A stretch of DNA of 64,000 bases from Trinickia mobilis (GTDB lineage: Bacteria > Pseudomonadota > Gammaproteobacteria > Burkholderiales > Burkholderiaceae). The position numbers and the translations under genes were made by a program. Location of the stretch: positions 38,767-102,766 of the forward strand of contig NZ_JAFLRF010000021.1 in the NCBI RefSeq assembly GCF_017315705.1. The letters are read 5' to 3'. Below, in pieces: positions 19,422 through 27,814 of this stretch (position 1 is the stretch's first letter; each line of letters opens with the position of its first letter). The notes beneath the pieces were generated by a model that did not search any database, was not told the origin of the DNA, and was given only the letters and a program-made list of their open reading frames with translations.

Positions 19422-20354
19422 ATGGACAAGTTGCGTGAGATGGAGATTTTCGTCGCCATCGTTGACCGAGGCAGCTTTACTGCCGCGTCCGAGAAACTCG
19501 GCATGTCGGCCGGCGGGGTCTCGCGAGCGGTCAATTCGCTGGAATCCCGTCTCGGCACACAACTGCTCGCTCGGACGACTCGAACGGTTCGTCCGACGGA
19601 TGCAGGCATGGCTTACCTCGAAGCCTGCAGGAAGGTGTTGGACACCATCACGGACGCGGAAGCCAGCATTGCGGCCGATCTACTCAATCCCGTAGGGACG
19701 TTGACTGTTTCCGCACCGGTCCTGTTTGGCCAGCGATATGTGGCGCCTCTGGTCAACGCCTTCGCGCTGCGTTATCCGGACGTCACCATCAACGCGGTGT
19801 ACGCCGACCGAACCACGCGGCTTCTAGAGGAAGGGGTGGATGTGGCTCTCCGTATCGGCCACCTCGGAGACTCCTCGACATACGCCATTCCGTTGGGCTT
19901 TGTGCGGCGTCGGACGTACGCGGCGCCCTCCTATCTAGCCGAGCGTGGGGAACCCGTTCACCCCAGGGATCTGACCAATCACCACTGTGTGTCCTTCACC
20001 GGCGTCTCGCAACCGCTCGAGTGGGTGTTCAAGGAAAACGGTTCGAGGCTGCCCGTCAGAGTGCGGCCGCGGATGGTTGTCGACCTCGCTCCCGCTGCCA
20101 TTCTCGCCGCCGCCGAAGGTGTGGGCATCACTCAGTTGCTGTCATACCAGGCGGCGCCAGAGGTAGCCGACGGCAAACTCCAACCGGTCTTGACGTCATT
20201 CGAGCCCGAGTCGGCGCCCGTGAGCCTGCTGCATGTCGAGCGGCGCAGCACCAGCGGCAAGATTCGCGCTTTCGTGGAATACGTGACCGAGACGCTACGC
20301 CAAAATCCGCACCTTCAGGCTGCGGACGCTACCGCAACGCGAACTTCCCGATAG
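19422..20354 (+). CDS. LysR-family transcriptional regulator
   Basis: A 310-residue regulator. The N-terminal helix-turn-helix reads RGSFTAASEKLGMSAGGVSR (about residues 17-36). The C-terminal substrate-binding fold belongs to the CrgA/DsdC-like group (VSAPVLFGQRYVAPLV near 93). ATG at 19422 follows a GGGAGG site; the upstream in-frame start at 19362 lacks one. It is divergent from the ABM/efflux operon and probably controls it through the inverted repeat between them. Confidence 0.85.
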   Translation: MDKLREMEIFVAIVDRGSFTAASEKLGMSAGGVSRAVNSLESRLGTQLLARTTRTVRPTDAGMAYLEACRKVLDTITDAEASIAADLLNPVGTLTVSAPVLFGQRYVAPLVNAFALRYPDVTINAVYADRTTRLLEEGVDVALRIGHLGDSSTYAIPLGFVRRRTYAAPSYLAERGEPVHPRDLTNHHCVSFTGVSQPLEWVFKENGSRLPVRVRPRMVVDLAPAAILAAAEGVGITQLLSYQAAPEVADGKLQPVLTSFEPESAPVSLLHVERRSTSGKIRAFVEYVTETLRQNPHLQAADATATRTSR

Positions 20355-20529
20355 GCCGTCACCGGCGCATCGAGGTCTAACGCCCTATTCAGTCCGCTTG
20401 GATTGGGGACGACCCACGCGCGTGCGCCGCCGAATGGCTCTGTTTGTCGCCCCCAATTAATTCCGCAAAATATCAACGACAAGTTCGGTTCAAGGAGATC
20501 GGGAAGCGATTGAAGCGAATCGGCGTCAG

Positions 20530-21525
20530 TCACGGATGAGCGAGTGCTTGAAAAGAAACCTGCGTGCCTGCATCGCCGCGGAATCGTTGTCGATATTGTT
20601 TCGGCGTGACTTCTAACCGCCGGGAGAACGTCGTGCGCATATGCGTGGCACTGCGGAAGCCGCATTGATAGGCAACGGTCTTCAGCGGCGCATCCGAATC
20701 TTCGAGCAACTTCCTCGCGCTGTCGACGCGAACCTGCTCGACAAACGCGGACGGTGTCACTTTCGCGTACTTTGCAAAGACTCGCGAGAAAGTCCGCCGG
20801 CTCACGCCAACTGCGTCCGCGAGTTGTTCGATCGAAAGCGCATCGGTTATATGCTCGGTCACATATCGGTGCACTTTGCCGATAATCGGATCTTCGTCCC
20901 TGCCTGTTCCCATATACGGGCTGTACTGAGATTGGCCGCCTTCCCGCTGGATATACACGACAAGACGTTTTGCGACACGCACCGCCAGTTCGTGTCCCCA
21001 ATCTTCGGCGACCAGCGACAGGCACAGATCGATGCCGGCCGTCACGCCCGCCGACGTAATGAGGCGTCCGTCGCGAACGAAGATCTTGTCGGGCTGCAAA
21101 CGTGCCTGCGGAAATTCGTGGGCCAGGCGGCCCGCGTCCGCCCAGTGAGTCGTCACTTCCTTGCCGTCGAGCAGTCCCGCATGGGCAAGCACGAATGCCC
21201 CATTGCAAACGGAGCCGAACCGTGTCGCGTTTCCTGCCTGATTTTGCAGCCACGTCAGAAAATCGTTCGACGGTTCAACGTCGGGCAATTGCGGCCCGCC
21301 TGCGATCAGCAGCAGGTCCCATTGCGTGTCGAGATCCGCATAGCTATACGGCACGGAAAGCCCCATCCCGTTCGAGCAGGTCACGGTGCCGGCCCGCGGG
21401 CCCACCAAAGTGACTTCATATTTCTGCTGCACAGTAAGCATCGTGTTGGCTTCCGCAAACACGTCGAGGGGGCCCGCAACATCGAGCGCTTGAACACCAT
21501 CGAATATAACAATGGCGACTTTCAT
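20530..21525 (-). CDS. GlxA-family transcriptional regulator (DJ-1/PfpI + AraC domains)
   Basis: A 331-residue two-domain regulator. Residues 1-~185 form a DJ-1/PfpI-like amidotransferase fold with the nucleophile-elbow region FGSVCNGAFVLAHAG. Residues ~225-320 form an AraC DNA-binding domain (LADAVGVSRRTFSRVFAKY and CGFRSATHMRTTFSRR). Such proteins bind a small metabolite and activate neighbouring genes. A related but truncated gene lies divergent at 22037. Confidence 0.87.
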   Translation of the reverse strand: MKVAIVIFDGVQALDVAGPLDVFAEANTMLTVQQKYEVTLVGPRAGTVTCSNGMGLSVPYSYADLDTQWDLLLIAGGPQLPDVEPSNDFLTWLQNQAGNATRFGSVCNGAFVLAHAGLLDGKEVTTHWADAGRLAHEFPQARLQPDKIFVRDGRLITSAGVTAGIDLCLSLVAEDWGHELAVRVAKRLVVYIQREGGQSQYSPYMGTGRDEDPIIGKVHRYVTEHITDALSIEQLADAVGVSRRTFSRVFAKYAKVTPSAFVEQVRVDSARKLLEDSDAPLKTVAYQCGFRSATHMRTTFSRRLEVTPKQYRQRFRGDAGTQVSFQALAHP

Positions 21526-21785
21526 GCCGTGACCTTCATGGAGTTAATCGTCCCGTTTCCGATATCGGCGACCCGAATGGCTTTACCGGAACGACCGGAC
21601 CAAGCCTGCGAACCTATAACGACGGCCGGTAACCGAGCTTACCGCGATGGCCCGAAAACAGGGACGTGCTGGGCTGAAACTATCTTTTGAGTGCGAGTAA
21701 TAAATGGATTGAACTGGGGAGATGTCGAACTCACGTTGGCCCTCCAGATGCAACGCAATGCACGACTTCGCCGCTGCGGCGCCGT

Positions 21786-21813
21786 TGGCCCAAATCTCAA
21801 GTTGATTGGCCCA
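21786..21813. repeat. 28-bp element TGGCCCAAAT-N11-TGGCCCA, copy 1
   Basis: The same element, with identical half-sites and identical 11-base spacing, recurs at 22613. This copy lies in the 511-base gap between two divergent GlxA-family genes (21526-22036); no gene was recognised in that gap. Conserved halves with a variable centre suggest a protein binding site rather than a mobile sequence. Confidence 0.55.
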
Positions 21814-22036
21814 GCATGGCGACAACCGCGTGTTTCCTCGCCCGTGCCGGCCGAATAGACTTGGTTGCGTGGATCTGGCCGGCCGTAAGTGCGCCGGAGG
21901 GCCGGGCCCCTGGGCAACACGTAACCAAGGACAGATTCATCATGTTGAAAGACGTCATACCTCGCACCGCCTCGCCAGACCTGACACGGCGAGATGCGCG
22001 GCGCTCGTGTGCAGTGCATTCGCGGAGTGACGGCGT

Positions 22037-22630
22037 ATGCAAGTAGCGATGATGCTGTATGAGGGATTTCGGCTGCTCGAAGTGACGGGCCCGATGGACG
22101 TTTTCCACGAAGCGAATCGCCTGAGCGGCGCAACGTTGTACGAGCAGCATCTCGTAGGACCGTCCCCGGGGCTCGTCGCGTGCTCGAATGGCGTAGCGGT
22201 GAGCACGACGGAATCTCTGTTGGATGTGCGTACATCATTCGATATCGTCGTCGTGCCGGGCTCGCCGGGCGTTGGCCCGGGGCCTGAGCATTGCGAACTG
22301 GTGGACTGGCTTCGTGATGCCGGAAGCAGGGTGCAAAGGCTCGCGTCGGTGTCCAACGGGGCTTTCTTGATCGCGCGCGCCGGCCTTGCCGACCATCGCG
22401 CGTTGACTACGCATTGGCGCGACGCACAACGTCTCTCCACCGAATTTCCCCTCGTACACGTCATCAGCCATCAAAGCTATTTGAAGGATGGCAACTTGTA
22501 CTCGTCGCGCGGTGTGAGCGACGGTATCCGGGTGGCTTTGGCTCTCGTCCGGGAGGACCTCGGCGAAGAGTTCGTCAGAAGCGTCACAAAGTCATTGTCG
22601 AGGCAGCGCTCATGGCCCAAATGTAGCTAA
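22037..22630 (+). pseudogene. GlxA-family regulator lacking its AraC domain
   Basis: The 197-residue product matches the DJ-1/PfpI part of GlxA regulators, with YEGFRLLEVTGPMDVFHEAN at the start and ASVSNGAFLIARAGL near 107. It follows the family up to EEFVRSVTKSL, where the linker to the AraC domain would begin, then ends after 11 unrelated residues. The DNA-binding domain (~100 residues) is gone, and what follows at 22627 is a relic of a different gene. A functional DJ-1-only protein cannot be excluded, but the abrupt junction favours a truncated gene. Confidence 0.7.
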
Positions 22631-22640
22631 TTTTGGCCCA
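22613..22640. repeat. 28-bp element TGGCCCAAAT-N11-TGGCCCA, copy 2
   Basis: This is the second copy of the element at 21786, 827 bases downstream. It sits exactly at the junction between the truncated GlxA gene and the acetolactate synthase relic. It may have been the promoter-side operator of a deleted gene, or it may mark the deletion end point. Confidence 0.55.
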
Positions 22641-22791
22641 TGCGCCGTTTGCCGAGCGCAACGGCGTTCCGATCATGACGACGCTCATGGGTCTTGGCGC
22701 CATCCCTGCCAATCACGAGCTGTATCTCGGCATGCTCGGCATGCATGGCATCGCATGCGCAAACTACGGGGTTGAAGACTGTGACGTGTAG
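22627..22791 (+). pseudogene. Relic of acetolactate synthase large subunit (ThDP enzyme), internal piece only
   Basis: One frame of about 54 codons encodes the well-conserved central segment of acetolactate synthase. It includes FAERNGVPIMTTLMGLGAIP, then LGMLGMHG and an ending VEDCDV before a stop. In the intact enzyme this lies near residues 230-290 of ~560. There is no start, N-terminal domain or ThDP motif, so it is a short relic left by deletion on both sides. Confidence 0.75.
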
Positions 22792-22798
22792 CGGCGGC

Positions 22799-23704
22799 TC
22801 AAAATTCACTCGACGCCGACATCTCGGCGAGCTTGTTCTGGACAGCATCGACGAAGATCGTCGCAACCCGTCTAATGTGCCGATGATTGGGGAAGACCGC
22901 GCAGAAATCCGTTGCGTCCGATCGATACTCGTCGAGCACGGGTACGAGGCGCTCCGCCTCTATATCCCCCTTCGCGATCAGGTCGAACAGGAAAGCGATG
23001 CCAAGCCCTGCGACGGCCGCCTGCCTGACCGGGCGTGAAGTACTGGCGAGCAGGTGACCCTGCACCTGAACCTCAACACGTCCGTCGGGGCCGTTCAGAT
23101 GCCACATGCCATGTCCGAAATCGCGCGAAATCAGAAGGCAGTCGTGCTGGCTGAGTTCGTCGAGGCTCGTTGGCATTCCGCGGGCCCCGATATATTCAGG
23201 TGATGCCACGAGCCGCCTGCGTGCCGTACGCAGAACGCGGCGCGTCGCGCTTTCGTCCAGCATCGACTCGCGACGCAATGCGAGATCGACACCGCTCGCC
23301 ATCAGGTCGAGATACGCATTGTCGACGACGAATTCCAGCGTGACGCCCGGATAGCTCGCGAGAAACTCCGTGACCCATGAGTCCGGAAAGATATCGAAGA
23401 AATCGGCGTGCAAGGCGACGCGCAACGGGCCAATCGGTTCTGGATGCGTGTCGGCAGCTTGCTGCCCCGCTTGCATGAGTCCCCGAATGCTCGTCGCGCA
23501 CTGTTCGTAGAACGTCTGCCCGATTGCAGTCAGCGTCAGCTTCCTCGTCGTCCGCAGGATCAACCGGCTTTTCAGCTCACTTTCCAGTTGCTGAACGTAG
23601 CGGCTGATCGTGTTCGCTGGCATCCCGAGACGTCGTGCGGCTTCAGCAAAACTTCCGGCCTGGACGACCTCGACAAAGAAATAGATTTCGTTCAGGTCAA
23701 GCAT
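22799..23704 (-). CDS. LysR-family transcriptional regulator
   Basis: A 301-residue regulator with an N-terminal helix-turn-helix (AGSFAEAARRLGMPANTISR, about residues 16-35) and a CrgA-like effector domain with PLRVALHADFFDIFPDSWV near residue 92. It belongs to the large DsdC/CrgA group. Its former target is not evident. The neighbours are an acetolactate synthase relic and a gap without recognisable genes, so it may have lost its regulon. Confidence 0.85.
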   Translation of the reverse strand: MLDLNEIYFFVEVVQAGSFAEAARRLGMPANTISRYVQQLESELKSRLILRTTRKLTLTAIGQTFYEQCATSIRGLMQAGQQAADTHPEPIGPLRVALHADFFDIFPDSWVTEFLASYPGVTLEFVVDNAYLDLMASGVDLALRRESMLDESATRRVLRTARRRLVASPEYIGARGMPTSLDELSQHDCLLISRDFGHGMWHLNGPDGRVEVQVQGHLLASTSRPVRQAAVAGLGIAFLFDLIAKGDIEAERLVPVLDEYRSDATDFCAVFPNHRHIRRVATIFVDAVQNKLAEMSASSEF

Positions 23705-24349
23705 ACATTCCTCGCGAATCTGGATGAGTCCCCCTCATCCGCGCTGTCTAGTGGTCGGATCGAAGGCGCCCTAAGCTGCCGTCGAAACAGCCAGATTAGA
23801 CCACTGTTCACGGGCGTTCGTGTTTCCAGAATCCACCAGACATGCGCGGCTGCAATTCGCGGCCGCGCTGCTCGCCGAACCGCAGACCACCGGCTGATTG
23901 AGGTTCGCTACGACACACTGAAGCGCAGTGGGTATCGCTAAAAGATACACAGCAGAGCGAGACGGAACTGATCCGATATGTGACGCGCTGGTCGAACGCG
24001 TGCTCGCTTGCAAGGTCGTTGTGGCCCGCGCGGAGCTCGAACTCCGAGCACGCCTGTGAAGGCTCGGCTCCACGGCACCGCCGGATAGGTGCGCAGCGTT
24101 TTCGATGCCCGAAGTTCGGAGTTCGCAATTTGCCAAAGCCGGCAAACAAGGCATGCGCGCTCTCTTCGGCCACCTTCGCTTCGGCAAGCGGAGACTCATC
24201 AACCATCAACAGACATTCGCCAACCGATTCCGAAGAACCGTTCCTGGCCGACCATGATCTCGGGCCGCATCACCTCGAATGCGATCACCTTCTATAAGTG
24301 CGCTGTGCAAGAATCAAATTCCACGATGACCGGTCAGGAGCCAAAAGCC
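23705..24349. other. Stretch without recognisable gene
   Basis: About 645 bases. Short open frames exist on both strands, but I could not match any to a family and none has a good ribosome site. The composition and the decayed neighbours suggest remnants of deleted genes. Confidence 0.4.
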
Positions 24350-24616
24350 ATGGAGCAACCTATTACAAAGCTTACGTCGCCGATCTTCACCTCGGACTCA
24401 ACGATATGGTTTTCGGCCTACCGTTTCGGCTGGGGCTACCGCGCTTTTGCGCTCCCCGCCCACACGGTCCGCGAAAAGCTCGGCGCCGCCGATGAAAGCA
24501 CAAAGCAACTCGCGCTCGCGTTCGAACTCGGCAAACGCCGGATCTTCCGGGCGATAGAGCAACAGGCGCCCCCACAAACAGGGGAACGGATAGAGCTTTC
24601 GCCTGCTGACCTCTAA
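24350..24616 (+). CDS. Small DUF1488-like protein
   Basis: An 88-residue protein. An N-terminal beta region (IFTSDSTIWFSAYRFG) is followed by HTVREKLGA and a helical stretch LALAFELGKRRIFRAIE, closing with ERIELSPADL. This layout, with central FGA-like and final ADF-like motifs, resembles DUF1488 proteins. ATG at 24350 is preferred because GGAG lies 9 bases upstream; 24326 is an alternative. Function is unknown and no operon partner is visible. Confidence 0.55.
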   Translation: MEQPITKLTSPIFTSDSTIWFSAYRFGWGYRAFALPAHTVREKLGAADESTKQLALAFELGKRRIFRAIEQQAPPQTGERIELSPADL

Positions 24617-24711
24617 CCTTGCATTCGGTTCGTTGGGTAAAGTAAATGTCGGTTGTTGCCGAGATAGTGTTGAAAGATCCGAGTTCTCGGCCGGCGTCCA
24701 CATAAGTGACG

Positions 24712-25548
24712 CTAAGCTTCTTCAGCTTGCCGAGTGCCAGCTCCTGCCCCGTAACCCAGTCGCTCCGATGCGAGCGCGGCGTAATCGAGCAATGATTTGA
24801 TATGACGCGATTCCCCAAAAAGAGGTAGATCGTTCTCCCGTCCAAGCAGCCCGATCACGACAGTGACTTTACCCTTGTGATCGAAGATGGGGGCGGCAAC
24901 GGCATTCACGCCCGGTACGCTCAGCCCCGCGATCGCAGCATAACCGTTCGCGCGTGTCTCTCTATGGAGTTCGCGCAACTGGGCAGACGTGAATTTTTGC
25001 CCGGAAACCGAAAGCGCATGCTCCTGAAGCTTGACGACCTTCTTGACGAGCTCCTCGGGCAAATGAGCTGCGAATACCCGTCCCGCCGCGCTAAGGTAGA
25101 TGGGGAGTAGCGCACCAACGCGAATGTTCATGTAAATCGGTCGGTCGGATTCCTCCAGCAAACAGATGGTCGGGCCCATGTCGGTCCAGATCGCGCCGAA
25201 AGCCGTCTCCTGCGTGTTGTCCCTCAACTGTGCTATCGCACTGGCCGCTTCCTTGACAGGTGAGCATGCCCATAGTCCGGAGAGTCCTATCGCGATCGAG
25301 CTCCTGCCAACCCCGTAGTAGCCGTTGGTCGCGTCCTGCTCGACGAGTTCCGCCCGTGTGAGGCTCACCAGATATCGGTGCACCTTTCCGACGGGCATGC
25401 CGCATTTCGCCGCAAGCGATCGCAAAGGAACGGGCCTTCCGAAAGTCGCAAGCGCTCTCAGAATCTCTGCCCCGATTTCGACCGACTGAATGCCGGGACG
25501 CTGGTCGTCGGCCTGATCGTCCTGCTCGGCTTTCGTTTGCACGTTCAT
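24712..25548 (-). CDS. IclR-family transcriptional regulator
   Basis: A 278-residue regulator with a winged helix-turn-helix at about residues 25-80 (PVPLRSLAAKCGMPVGKVHR) and an IclR effector domain with GFRAxG-like features around 95-260. It is divergent from the dioxygenase gene at 25730, with 180 bases between the starts. It is the natural candidate to bind the palindromes in front of 25730 and 27092 and to sense an aromatic inducer. Confidence 0.85.
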   Translation of the reverse strand: MNVQTKAEQDDQADDQRPGIQSVEIGAEILRALATFGRPVPLRSLAAKCGMPVGKVHRYLVSLTRAELVEQDATNGYYGVGRSSIAIGLSGLWACSPVKEAASAIAQLRDNTQETAFGAIWTDMGPTICLLEESDRPIYMNIRVGALLPIYLSAAGRVFAAHLPEELVKKVVKLQEHALSVSGQKFTSAQLRELHRETRANGYAAIAGLSVPGVNAVAAPIFDHKGKVTVVIGLLGRENDLPLFGESRHIKSLLDYAALASERLGYGAGAGTRQAEEA

Positions 25549-25647
25549 CGCCTCCTCTCATGAATTGGTGCGAAGGGTATCAGCGGCATCACTTGCCTTC
25601 AACCTGCGCAGTCCTTCCTGCCATGCCGAACCTTCACGACGCGTAGG

Positions 25648-25676
25648 CTTGACACGCGGCTCTGCGTCTTATATTG
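25648..25676 (+). promoter_or_regulatory. Sigma70-type promoter of the dioxygenase gene
   Basis: TTGACA at 25648-25653 is followed 17 bases later by TATTGT (or, at shorter spacing, TATATT). The first ~35 bases (TTGACA-GCGGCT-TCTTATA-TGTGA-ATGCAT pattern) are nearly the same as in the promoter at 27005, which argues that both are real and co-regulated. Confidence 0.6.
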
Positions 25677-25684
25677 TGATACGC

Positions 25685-25701
25685 ATCATACAATGTATGA
25701 T
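25685..25701. promoter_or_regulatory. 17-bp perfect palindrome, probable IclR operator
   Basis: ATCATACA-A-TGTATGAT is a perfect 8-bp inverted repeat with one central base. It overlaps the predicted transcription start of the dioxygenase gene, 29 bases before its start codon. Size and position suit a repressor or IclR-type site. Confidence 0.6.
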
Positions 25702-25729
25702 ATCGAGTGAATCCAAAAAGGAGATGGAG

Positions 25730-26845
25730 ATGACCATGGTGCTTGATCATGCTGGCGCGCGCGCCCAACTCTCGAGCGATGCATCCGCGCTCAATGTGGT
25801 GGAGTTCTGGGAGCAGCGTATGGAGATTGAAATTGAGGAACCGCGGCTGACGGCTGTGCCGTATCACTGGAAGTGGTCCGACATCAGCCCGCGGCTCGCG
25901 GTGGCCGCCAAGACCGTGCCGATCGAGGAGTGCGAGCGGCGGGCTCTGGTGTTCTCCAATCCCGGGCTGTCTGGTAAGCCCTACATCACGCAGACGCTGT
26001 TTGCTGCCTATTCGCTTTACAACCCGGGGGAACAGGCGCCGGTCCATCGTCATACGCCGAATGCGAGCCGCTTCGTGCTGGAAGGCAACGGCGGGTTTAC
26101 CGTGGTCAACGGCGAGAAGATTCCAATGTCGCGCGGCGATCTCGTGCTGACGCCCAACGGCTGCTGGCACGATCACGGAAACGAGGGGACGGAACCGGTC
26201 ATCTGGGTCGACGTTCTCGACGTTCCGCTAGCCGAGTCGCTCAATGCAACGATGTTCGAGTTCGACTACGTCGAAGATAAGCAGCGGAAGACGATCCAGT
26301 CGATCGCCGCGCCGTCAGGGTATTCCACGCATCTGTACTCGCGCGGGGGGCTCACGCCGACCTTCGTCGACCACCGCAGGGGCCGCGTCGATCACTCCCC
26401 GATGTTCGTCTATCGATGGAAGGACACGCGAGCCGCGCTCGACGCCATGTCCCATCTGCCTGGCAGTCCATACGACGCGATCACGGTCGAATACACCAAC
26501 CCGGTTAGCGGCGGGCCTGTGATGCAGACGATGTCTTATAGAAGCACGTTGCTGCGCGCAGGCGAACGGACCTTGCCACAAAGGCGAACTTCTTCCTCGA
26601 TGTTCGTCGTGTTGGATGGCACCGGAAAAACCGAAATCAACGGGAAAACGTTCGAGTGGAAACCCAATGATGTCTTCTGCGCACCCCCATGGTCGTGGTA
26701 TCAGCATGAATCGACTGGCGGCCAGGCGGTGCTCTATTCGGTGACTGACGAGCCCGCGCTCAAGAAACTCGGCTTTATGCGCAAACAGGGACGTGACGAC
26801 GACGGAACCATTCTTGAGTTGGAGGTGGCGACGATCTCTCGATAA
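25730..26845 (+). CDS. Gentisate 1,2-dioxygenase-like bicupin ring-cleavage enzyme
   Basis: A 371-residue bicupin enzyme. The N-terminal cupin keeps the iron ligands: PVHRHTP (about H106, H108) and CWHDHG (H147). The second cupin lies at about 290-360. The family cleaves gentisate, salicylate, 1-hydroxy-2-naphthoate or 5-nitro/5-halo-salicylate between C1 and C2. ATG at 25730 has AAGGAG 6 bases upstream; the upstream frame lacks homology. The neighbouring dienelactone hydrolase and maleylacetate reductase are unusual for plain gentisate and suggest a substituted salicylate or gentisate. It is the only intact ring-cleavage gene in the window. Confidence 0.75.
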   Translation: MTMVLDHAGARAQLSSDASALNVVEFWEQRMEIEIEEPRLTAVPYHWKWSDISPRLAVAAKTVPIEECERRALVFSNPGLSGKPYITQTLFAAYSLYNPGEQAPVHRHTPNASRFVLEGNGGFTVVNGEKIPMSRGDLVLTPNGCWHDHGNEGTEPVIWVDVLDVPLAESLNATMFEFDYVEDKQRKTIQSIAAPSGYSTHLYSRGGLTPTFVDHRRGRVDHSPMFVYRWKDTRAALDAMSHLPGSPYDAITVEYTNPVSGGPVMQTMSYRSTLLRAGERTLPQRRTSSSMFVVLDGTGKTEINGKTFEWKPNDVFCAPPWSWYQHESTGGQAVLYSVTDEPALKKLGFMRKQGRDDDGTILELEVATISR

Positions 26846-26872
26846 GGAAACCTGGCAACTTCACCGCGCACA

Positions 26873-26995
26873 CTTGGCGGCGAGGAGCATGCCGTCAAGC
26901 TAACCCGGGGACTCGTCGCGCTCTTCGCGTTCAGTTGCGGCGCGATCGCCGCCAACTTGTACTGCGCAAGCCCATCATCGAGCTGATCGGCTGTC
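26873..26995 (+). pseudogene. N-terminal relic of an MFS transporter
   Basis: About 38 codons encode a typical start of an MFS permease, with LTRGLVALFAFSCGAIAANL. A one-base loss then turns the expected YYAQPIIELIG into CASPSSS and a stop, while the +1 frame continues with PIIELIG. The other 11 helices are missing. It lies between the dioxygenase and the dienelactone hydrolase, where an aromatic-acid uptake gene would be expected. Confidence 0.65.
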
Positions 26996-27004
26996 CGCGC
27001 GCCC

Positions 27005-27057
27005 TTGACAGGCGGCTTAGCATCTTATACTGTGAGATGCATATTTCATTATAAGAT
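27005..27057 (+). promoter_or_regulatory. Promoter with flanking palindrome upstream of dienelactone hydrolase
   Basis: TTGACA at 27005 is followed by TATACT/TACTGT at -10 distance. ATCTTATA at 27022 and TATAAGAT at 27050 form a perfect 8-bp inverted repeat that spans the -10 and the start site. The -35, spacer and TGTGAGATGCAT region closely copy the promoter at 25648. One regulator probably controls both transcription units. Confidence 0.6.
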
Positions 27058-27091
27058 ACCGCGACAAAATCATTTTTGAACTGGAGGCAGC

Positions 27092-27814
27092 ATGACCGCA
27101 GCACAATTCCCGTCCGGCTGGCAGACGGTTTCTCGACAAGGAGACATCGAAGCGTTCTGCGTCGGCCCCGCCGAAAGCGAGAACGATGCGCCGCGCGGCA
27201 CCATTCTTCTGCTTCAAGAAATCTTCGGGGTCAACCAAGCGATGCGCCACGTCGCGACCAAACTGAGCGAGAAGGGATTCAGGGTCGTGTGCGCAGACGT
27301 TTTCGGACATATCGAGCGCCGGGTCGATCTCGGCTACGGCGAGGCCGATCGCCAACGCGGCTTCGCACTGCTCCAGGCGTTCAATCCGGAGACGGCTCTC
27401 AATCACTGCAACGCCGTGGCGGAGTGGGCGCGTCACCTGCCCGGCTCCAATGGCAAGCTGGCCGTCGTCGGATTCTGCATCGGCGGTCTGCTCACCCTGA
27501 AGTACGCCGCCCGTTTTCATTGCGATGCCGCGGTTTCTTTCTACGGCGTGCGGGTTCACGAGCATCTGAAGGAGTTGCGCACTATCGAATGTCCGCTGCA
27601 ATACCACGTGGGCGAGGCCGACACTCACATACTCCCGGATCATATCGACGCTGTCGAGAACGTCGTCAATGGCATGCCGAACGCAACCGTCTACACCTAC
27701 AAAGGCGCGAAACACGGATTCTTCAATTCGTTGCGTGAGGAGGCTTTCAGCCGGGAGGCCTTCCTCGAGGCCGATCATCGCATGCTCGAATTGTTGACGG
27801 AGCGACTTCGATGA
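27092..27814 (+). CDS. Dienelactone hydrolase family protein
   Basis: A 240-residue alpha/beta hydrolase. The dienelactone hydrolase triad is visible: Cys in GFCIGG (C129), Asp in GEADTH (D177) and His in AKHGFF (H208), plus the gating Glu in LQEIFGV (E43). It opens the lactone formed after cleavage of a halogenated or otherwise substituted ring. GGAGG lies just before the start. The last four bases overlap the maleylacetate reductase start (ATGA), so the two are made together. Confidence 0.85.
   Translation: MTAAQFPSGWQTVSRQGDIEAFCVGPAESENDAPRGTILLLQEIFGVNQAMRHVATKLSEKGFRVVCADVFGHIERRVDLGYGEADRQRGFALLQAFNPETALNHCNAVAEWARHLPGSNGKLAVVGFCIGGLLTLKYAARFHCDAAVSFYGVRVHEHLKELRTIECPLQYHVGEADTHILPDHIDAVENVVNGMPNATVYTYKGAKHGFFNSLREEAFSREAFLEADHRMLELLTERLR

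Noticed and set aside
23771..24209. Minus-strand frames of 130-140 codons in the gap upstream of the DUF1488-like gene
   Set aside because: No recognisable family, no ribosome site, Ser/Arg-rich composition; recorded only as a gap.
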